Shown: positions 59,094 to 64,000 of the stretch, piece by piece
How positions within the stretch are numbered: position 1 is the stretch's first letter
How the letters are laid out: every line of letters begins with the position of its first letter
Assembly (NCBI RefSeq): GCF_036850765.1
Contig: NC_089490.1
Location: 390,490,558-390,554,557 of the forward strand
Origin: Saccopteryx bilineata
Lineage: Eukaryota; Chordata; Mammalia; Chiroptera; Emballonuridae
Direction of reading: 5' to 3'
DNA length: 64,000 nucleotides
The notes under the pieces: model-generated
What the model saw: only the letters and a program-made list of their open reading frames with translations
Databases searched by the model: none
Told to the model about the DNA's origin: nothing
Made by a program: the position numbers and the translations under genes

Positions 59094-59124
<31 letters not shown>

Positions 59125-62100
59125 AAAAAAAAAACCAACTTGAAAAGCCTGAATTAAATTTGTATTTAATTTAGGGTGAAAGAAAAGTGAATACAGCCCT
59201 GGCTGGATAGCTCAGTTGGTTAGAGCATCGTACCAATAAGCTAAAGTTGCCAGTTTGGTCCCTGGTAAGAGCACTCCCAGAAACTGATGTTTCTGTCTCT
59301 CTCTCCCTCTCTCCCTCCCTCCCTCCCTCCTTCCCTCTCTAAAATAAAAAAGTGAATACAGCCTCAATTAGGAAGGGTTCTACTTATATTAATTATGTAT
59401 AGCCTTTAGCATCTTAACTTTCTTCTCTATGTTCTAACTTAAAAAAAAGGAGATCACCCTGGTCAGGGCATATTCGGGAATCAACCAATCAGTATATAAA
59501 TAAGTGGAACAACAAATCAATGTTTTTCCCTCTCGCTCTCTAAAATTGATAAATAAAAATTAAAAAACAAGAACAAAAATGAATCAACTTTCTGGATTTT
59601 AAGCTTCACATTCTCTCCTTATTCTTCCAAGGCATTTCAGATATAGTAGTTCTTAAACTTAAGAGTACATCAAATTGAATTAGGAGTTTATTAAAATATA
59701 GATCCTGGTCCCTATCTCCAAATAATTTTGATTCTGTAAGTCTGGGATGAGGCCTAGGAATCTCTATATGAAGAAGCCCACTACTCAAATAATTCTGATG
59801 TGAGCTGTCCAAAAATCCAAACCTGAAACTCTGCTGAAGTAATTCGAAAACTACTCCACCCACGCTTGTGAATTTTCTGAGCAGTGAAGAGTAAATACTG
59901 TGCATTGTGTAAACTCATTGTTCTAAATATACATTGTCGAGCACAAAAGCAGGCATTAACGTAACCACCAACCTGAAGAATTTGAATCACTCTGTACTTC
60001 ATGTGGAATTGAAATTAAACTTTCATTTTTAGCTAAGATTGAGAAGCTGCCCAAAGTACTTAAGTCAGTATATTTTCATTAATAAGTGCTTTTATTATTT
60101 TTTAGTTTTTATTTATTGAATTATTTTTCAGAGAAGAGAGGAAAGAGAGAGAGAGAGAGAGAGAAAGAGGAGGGAAAAGCTGGAAGCATTAAGCATTAAC
60201 TCATAGTAGAGCTTCATGTGTGTGCGCCTTGACCAGGCAAGCCAAGGTTTCGAACCAGAGACTTCACTCAGCGTTTCAGGTTTACACTTTATCCATTAAG
60301 CCAGTCAGGCTTTTTTTATTTTATTTTTTTGTATTTTTCCGAAGCTGGAAATGGGGAGGCAGTCAGACAGACTCCCGCATGTGCCCAACCGGGATCCACC
60401 CGCCATGCCCACCAGGGGGCGATGCTCTGCCCATCTGGGGCGTCGCTCTGTTGCAACCAGAGCCATTCTAGCGCCTGAGGCAGAGGCCACAGAGCCACCC
60501 TCAGCGCCCGGTTCAACTTTGCTCCAATGGAGCCTTGGCTGCAGGAGGGGAAGAGAGAGACAGAAAGGAAGGAGAGGGGGAGGAGTGGAGAAGCAGATGG
60601 GCACTTCTCCTGTGTGCCCTGGCCGGGAATCGAACATGGAACTCCTACACGCCAGGCCGATGCTCTACCACTGAGCCAACTGGCCAGGGCCAAGCCCAGA
60701 GTTTTGAACCAGCGACCTCAACATTCCAGGTTGACGCTTTATCTGCTGCGCCACCACAGTCAAGCCCTTTCAATTCTTTTTAATCATCTCATGAAGTTAT
60801 TCAGAAAGACAAAGACCAGCTTCTTACTCTCTACAAGTGAAGATACCACTTACCTTATAGCTGTTTATAAGCCAATTAGGCAGAGGCACTCCGTGAGACA
60901 AGAGCTTGTTGATTACACAGTGGTGGTATAAGTTATTCTGAACCTTGTACCTTTCCAGGTATGTTGATAACAGTCGCCATGCTTCATCTGTAGCACTTGA
61001 TAAAAGAAAGGACTAATGAGTTCCAGATTCTTATAGATGTTTATAGTAGTAGTCAAAGCATGTACTTATAGAAGCTTACAACTGAATGAGTAACATAGCT
61101 AAATGGCAACTAATATCTTTTTTTTTTAAACTAATTATCTTTTAGAAAAAAAAAAACAAGCCGGACTGGTGGAGGCACAGTGGATAGTGTCGACCTGGAA
61201 TGCTGAGTTCCCCGGTTTGAAATCCCATGGTTGTCAGCAAGAGCTTGGGATCACTGGCATGATCCCAAAGTCGCTGGCCTGAGCAAGGGGTCACTGGCTC
61301 CACTTGAGCCCTCACCCCATCAAGGCATGTCTGAGAAGCAGTCAGTGAACGACTAAAGTGAAGCAACTACAAGTTGATGCTTCTCATCTCTTGCTAAAAA
61401 AAACAAAAATAGCAACCCCCCTCAGCACCTTCTATTATAAAGGTCAGTGTGACTTCATGGTAGTACTAGAAACTAGATGATTTGGATCCTAGTGTTTCCT
61501 CTCTTACTAACCACATATCTACTTGACTATACAATTCACTTAACTTCTTTGTTCCAATTTCGAAAATAAGAAAAATGGCTTAGGTGAGTGTTTCCAAACC
61601 TGATCAAGCACTACAATCATGTAGAATTCTGATTTACAAGGGTAGGGTGTTATCTCATAATCCGTATAAAATTTATTGATTGATTTTAGAGAGAGAGAGA
61701 CAGACAGAAACATCAATCTGTTTCTGTATGTGCCCTGACCGGGGATCGAACCAGCAACCTCTGCTTACATAGACAATGCTCTAACTATTGGAGCTTCCCA
61801 GCCACGGCTCATCCGTATTTTAATAGTGATTCTGGTGTGCTAATTTAGGAGTTTAAAGACTTCCACATTGTAAAATGCTACATAAGCAAGGGAAGTTTGC
61901 TGAGGGTTCAGGTGGTCAGAGGAGGATTCTGAGAAAGCAAAGTAGTCGGCAGATGCTAACAGGGTGCCCTAGGGAAGTACGTGGACTGTGAGCCCTCGCA
62001 GGCTGGAGGAACACCAGGGCTGTACCTGGACTCCTTCGTGGTGATGACTGATGACAGCTGATTGGCTGCTAACCAGGCCCAGGCTTCTGCCTGTGCTGCC

Positions 62101-62127
62101 TCTCCTCCAAACTGCAATTTGATGCAT
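55706..62127 (-). CDS. NUP160: Nucleoporin NUP160, C-terminal part (last five coding exons)
   Basis: Scaffold subunit of the nuclear-pore Y (Nup107-160) complex. From 5' to 3' the exons are 62026-62127, 60854-60995, 57834-57959, 56424-56528 and 55706-55795. They join in phase to 565 nt, giving about the last 188 residues. Recognised text includes LQFGGEAAQAEAWAWLAANQ, YLERYKVQNNLYHHCVINKL, YLNYDLLEEAVDLVSEYVDA and PMVWLPYSSIDQLLQALGEN, ending LLYRRNL before TGA. This is the alpha-helical C-terminal region. Human NUP160 is about 1,436 residues, so about 13% of the protein is here. The rest continues beyond 64000. The gene is partial only because the window ends. Confidence 0.95.
55796..56423. 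other. NUP160: NUP160 last intron
   Basis: 628 nt containing one reversed SINE-C; otherwise nothing recognised. Confidence 0.6.
56042..56221 (-). repeat. SINE-C, minus
   Basis: GGAGCAGGAAGCATCAGCTC tail side and head GCGCCACCGCAGGAAGGGC. Confidence 0.85.
56424..56528 (-). CDS. NUP160: NUP160 penultimate exon
   Basis: Acceptor CCTTTCAG, donor GTGAGC. It encodes FPLSATAPMVWLPYSSIDQL, then LQALGENSANSHNIA. Both boundaries phase 0. Confidence 0.95.
56866..56990 (-). repeat. Ves SINE, minus
   Basis: TTTGAGAGAGAGAGAAACATC tail side, GACCAGGAATCGAACCAGC and head GAGCTGTCCAGCCAGGCC. Confidence 0.9.
57336..57470 (+). repeat. Ves SINE, +
   Basis: AGCTCTGGCTAGTTAGTTGG head, GGTTCGATCCCCAGTCAAGG and CTCAACTCAACAAATAAATT tail. 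Confidence 0.85.
57834..57959 (-). CDS. NUP160: NUP160 third-last coding exon
   Basis: Acceptor CTTTACAG, donor GTAGGC. It encodes KVDAAELLRLYLNYDLLEEA, then VDLVSEYVDAVLGKGHQYFG. Both boundaries phase 0. Confidence 0.95.
57994..58182 (+). repeat. SINE-C, +
   Basis: TGCCTGACCTGAGGTGGCGC head and CTTTCTAAAGTCAATAAAATC tail, only 35 bp upstream of an exon acceptor on the other strand. Confidence 0.85.
58197..58792 (-). repeat. SINE-B, minus, split by SINE-C
   Basis: GAGAGATGAGAAGCATCAATT tail side, then a SINE-C, then TTGAGGCATCTTAGTTCATT to head CCACCACCTGGTCAGGC. Confidence 0.9.
58283..58514 (-). repeat. SINE-C, minus, inside SINE-B
   Basis: Complete reversed copy ending CACCACAGGTCAGGC. 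The perfect 12-base target duplication ATCAATTCTTTA is at 58271-58282 and 58515-58526. Confidence 0.95.
58793..59180. other. NUP160 intron, poly(A)-rich part
   Basis: Nothing recognised except a pure A tract at about 59094-59120, perhaps a leftover retroelement tail. Confidence 0.5.
59199..59346 (+). repeat. Ves SINE, +
   Basis: CTGGCTGGATAGCTCAGTTG head and CCCTCTCTAAAATAAAA tail. Target duplication AAAAGTGAATACAGCC at about 59183-59198 and 59348-59363. Confidence 0.9.
59454..59576 (+). repeat. Ves SINE 3' part, +
   Basis: Starts at the B-box side (CCCTGGTCAGGGCATATTCG) with tail CTAAAATTGATAAATAAAAA. Confidence 0.8.
59640..59850 (+). repeat. MER5-like hAT relic
   Basis: TAGTAGTTCTTAAACTTAAGA, TTAAAATATAGATCCTGGTCC, TTTTGATTCTGTAAGTCTGG and GAATCTCTATATGAAG follow the MER5A order; diverged. 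Confidence 0.6.
60095..60311 (-). repeat. SINE-C, minus
   Basis: GGGAAAAGCTGGAAGCATTA tail side, CCTTGACCAGGCAAGCCAAGG and head CATTAAGCCAGTCAGGC. Confidence 0.8.
60312..60691 (-). repeat. SINE-A, minus
   Basis: CCGAAGCTGGAAATGGGGAG tail side and head GAGCCAACTGGCCAGGGCC. Sandwiched between two SINE-C parts. Confidence 0.9.
60692..60766 (-). repeat. SINE-C 5' part, minus
   Basis: AAGCCCAGAGTTTTGAACC to CTGCGCCACCACAGTCAAGC: the head of another reversed SINE-C. Confidence 0.8.
60854..60995 (-). CDS. NUP160: NUP160 fourth-last coding exon
   Basis: Acceptor TTTTATCAAG, donor GTAAGT. It encodes ATDEAWRLLSTYLERYKVQN, then NLYHHCVINKLLSHGVPLPN and WLINSYK. Phase 2 in, phase 0 out. A nearby ACAG at 60988-60991 would put the exon out of frame and was rejected as acceptor. 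Confidence 0.93.
61155..61402 (+). repeat. SINE-B-like copy, +
   Basis: CAAGCCGGACTGGTGGAGGC head, GTTTGAAATCCCATGG and CATCTCTTGCTAAAAAAAAC tail. Confidence 0.8.
61590..61850 (+). repeat. MER5-like hAT relic, split by Ves
   Basis: AGTGTTTCCAAACCTGATCA and GTAGAATTCTGATTTACAAG precede a Ves copy; ATTTTAATAGTGATTCTGG follows it. Confidence 0.5.
61669..61811 (-). repeat. Ves SINE, minus
   Basis: TTTTAGAGAGAGAGAGACAG tail side, GACCGGGGATCGAACCAGC and head GAGCTTCCCAGCCACGGC. ATCCGTAT flanks both sides. Confidence 0.9.
62026..62127 (-). CDS. NUP160: NUP160 fifth-last coding exon
   Basis: Acceptor TTTCATTGCAG, donor GTACAG. It encodes CIKLQFGGEAAQAEAWAWLA, then ANQLSSVITTKES. Phase 2 in and out. 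The next upstream NUP160 exon lies beyond 64000. Confidence 0.95.
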
Positions 62128-62177
62128 CTGCAATGAAAACAGTTCAACACTCAAAACTAATTTGCTGAAAAGCACCA

Positions 62178-62790
62178 CCTTATTTTATTTTTTAAAAATT
62201 TATTATTATTATTTTTTTAGAGAGAGGGAGAGAGAGAAACATTGATTTTGTTATTCCACTCATTCATGCACCCAATGGTAGATTTTTTTTTCTTTTTTTT
62301 TCTTTTCTTTTTCATTTTTCTGAAGCTGGAAACAGGGAGAGATAGTCAGACAGACTCCCGCATGAGCCCGACCGGGATCCACCTGGCACGCCCACCATGG
62401 GGCGATGCTCTGCCCACCAGGGGGCGATGCTCTGCCCATGCTGGGCGTCGCCATGTTGCGACCAGAGCCACCCTAGCGCCTGGGGCAGAGGCCAAGGAGC
62501 CATCCCCAGCGCCCGGGCCATCTTTGCTCCAATGGAGCCTTGGCTGCGGGAGGGGAAGAGAGAGACAGAGAGGAAAGTGTGGCGGAGGGGTGGAGAAGCA
62601 AATGGGCGCTTCTCCTGTGTGCCCTGGCCGGGAATCGAAGCCGGGTCCTCCGCATGCTAGGCTGACGCTCTACCACTGAGCCAACCGGCCAGGGCCAATG
62701 GTAGATTTTTGTATGTCCCCTGATTGGGAATTGAACCTGCAACCTTGGTGCATCGAGATGATGCTCAACTGAGCCGCCAGGCTAGAGCCC
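62178..62790 (-). repeat. Ves SINE, minus, split by SINE-A
   Basis: AGAGAGAGAAACATTGATTT tail side, then SINE-A, then GATTGGGAATTGAACCTGC to head GAGCCGCCAGGCTAGAGCC. Confidence 0.9.
62288..62695 (-). repeat. SINE-A, minus, inside Ves
   Basis: CTGAAGCTGGAAACAGGGAG tail side and head CCAACCGGCCAGGGC. The perfect 15-base target duplication CAATGGTAGATTTTT is at 62273-62287 and 62696-62710. Confidence 0.95.
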
Positions 62791-62910
62791 ACCTTATTTT
62801 GTTACTTAAACTAGAGATAAGATGACAACTTTAGCTCTATTGACAATTTCACTTTGGGGTATTAGCTCTTTTCTCTCCGCACAGCCACTCAACTGAATGA
62901 CCCACTAGGC

Positions 62911-63576
62911 CAGTGGTCGGCAAACTCACTAGTCAACAGAGCCAAATATCAACCATACAATGATTGAGATTTCTTTTTTAATGTTTTTTTTTTTTTTTTT
63001 TTTTTTTTTTGCATTTTTCTGAAGCTGGAAACAGGGAGAGACAGTCAGACAGACTCCCGCATGCGCCCGACCGGGATCCACCCGGCACGCCCACCAGGGG
63101 CGACGCTCTGCCCACCAGGGGGCGATGCTCTGCCCATCCTGGGCGTCGCCATGTTGCGACCCTCCTGGGTGTCGCCATGTTGCGACCAGAGCCACTCTAG
63201 CGCCTGGGGCAGAGGCCAAGGAGCCATCCCCAGCGCCCGGGCCATCTTTGCTCCAATGGAGCCTTGGCTGCAGGAGGGGAAGAGAGAGACAGAGAGGAAG
63301 GCGCGGCGGAGGGGTGGAGAAGCAAATGGGCGCTTCTCCTATGTGCCCTGGCCGGGAATCGAACCCGGGTCCTCCGCACGCTAGGCCGACGCTCTACCGC
63401 TGAGCCAACCGGCCAGGGCGAGATTTCTTTTGAGGGCCAAATTTTTTAAACTTAACTATATAGGTAGGTACATTCCTTATTGAGGTAGCGCCCACACGTG
63501 GTGTTTTTTGGAAGAGCCACACTCAAGGGGCCAAAAAGCCGTGTGTGGATCGCAAGCCTCAGTTTGCCAACCAGGT
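62911..63576 (+). mobile_element. hAT-type MITE, split by SINE-A
   Basis: Starts CAGTGGTCGGCAAACTCAC. After the SINE it continues GAGGGCCAAATTTTTTAAAC and GAAGAGCCACACTCAAGGGG, ending CTCAGTTTGCCAACCAGG. Eight-base flanks CACTAGGC (62903-62910) and CCCTAGGC (63577-63584) match at 7 of 8. Confidence 0.8.
62978..63419 (-). repeat. SINE-A, minus, inside the hAT element
   Basis: Long T tract, CTGAAGCTGGAAACAGGGAG and head CCAACCGGCCAGGGC. The perfect 12-base target duplication GAGATTTCTTTT is at 62966-62977 and 63420-63431. It has an internal tandem duplication around CGCCATGTTGCGACC (about 63146-63187). Confidence 0.95.
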
Positions 63577-63584
63577 CCCTAGGC

Positions 63585-64000
63585 CATCAATATGTGTTAA
63601 GAGATAATATACTTTCAAGAGAAAACTGATTTTGAAAAAATCTGAAGGTTAATATTTCTAATTCGCTAACCACTTGACTAATATTTAGGTGTAAGTAACT
63701 TTAGTAAGGAGCACTTTATAGTAATGCTTCCAGGGGCCAACATGTCTTAAAGGACCGCAGAGAACATATGGCTTGGCTGAAAATGGACACCACTATTCTT
63801 AACCCTGGTTATCTACTGTTGTGTGGGAATTTGGGCCCAGTAATGCCAGCTCTTCTGATTTCTCAAGAGAAGCTATAAATCACAATCAACTAAAAGAAAT
63901 AACAAATAACTCTTTGTATGGACTAAACAAAAACACTGGCCTGTCGGATACTGGCTCATGTAACCCCTGCGTCACACTAAACAGCAGCACTTTTGCATTA
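63585..64000. other. NUP160: NUP160 intron, right end of window
   Basis: About 415 bp with no recognised repeat. I found no NUP160 exon here on the minus strand. Confidence 0.5.

Noticed and set aside
59094..59120. Pure A tract as a processed-pseudogene tail
   Set aside because: No gene-like sequence precedes it on the matching strand and no target duplication was found.
60987..60991. Alternative acceptor CTACAG for the NUP160 exon at 60854-60995
   Set aside because: It would put the exon out of frame and create an immediate stop. The acceptor TATCAAG eight bases upstream keeps the frame and gives the expected SATDEAW text.

Overview
This window is a piece of mammalian nuclear genome, almost certainly from a bat. 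It carries spliced minus-strand genes with GT/AG introns, CpG-island promoters, and a very high load of tRNA-derived SINEs of the chiropteran Ves type. The particular mix of long SINEs resembles what I recall from emballonurid (sac-winged) bats, but that is tentative. There is no prokaryotic content, no CRISPR array and no operon.

Layout, using the known human 11p11.2 gene order as guide (AGBL2, FNBP4, NUP160, all on one strand). Positions 1-600 are a CpG-rich segment that I read as the AGBL2 promoter, with the gene running leftward out of the window. It carries a perfect match to the RFX X-box consensus. Positions 600-3270 are intergenic. Positions about 3275-46872 hold the complete FNBP4 gene on the minus strand. 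I placed all 17 coding exons by hand; every junction is GT/AG and in phase, and they sum to 3,063 nt, or 1,020 residues plus a stop. Positions about 46300-47160 are the FNBP4 CpG island, with four CCAAT boxes just upstream. Positions 47160-55160 are intergenic and full of repeats. Positions about 55160-62127 hold the last five coding exons and 3' UTR of NUP160 on the minus strand. The rest, to 64000, is NUP160 intron.

The genes are not functionally linked. FNBP4 is a WW-domain and polyproline protein that binds formins. NUP160 is a scaffold subunit of the nuclear-pore Y complex. AGBL2 is a tubulin-tail carboxypeptidase linked to cilia.

Most other bases are repeats. I use four working SINE names. 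SINE-A is about 380 bp; its 5' end begins GCCCTGGCCGGTTGGCTCAG and its body contains GGAGCAAAGATGGCC. SINE-B is about 330 bp; it begins GCCTGACCAGGCGGTGGCGC and ends in a CTGTCTCTGTAAAAA-like tail. SINE-C is about 190 bp; it begins GCCTGACCTGTGGTGGCGCA and its tail is CTCTCTAAAATGAATAAA. Ves is about 150 bp, with AGCTCAGTTGGTTAGAGC. '+' means head-to-tail along the given strand. Also present are hAT-type and Tigger-like DNA transposons, L1 3' fragments, MIR and MER-like relics and one LTR. Nearly all long open frames outside the exons lie inside SINE-A copies and are not genes.

I found no new multi-gene system. The most noteworthy observations are a decayed duplicate of FNBP4 exon 13 inside intron 15, the X-box, the CCAAT array, a SINE inserted 15 nt inside a splice donor, and several serial or nested insertions whose order can be read from target-site duplications.
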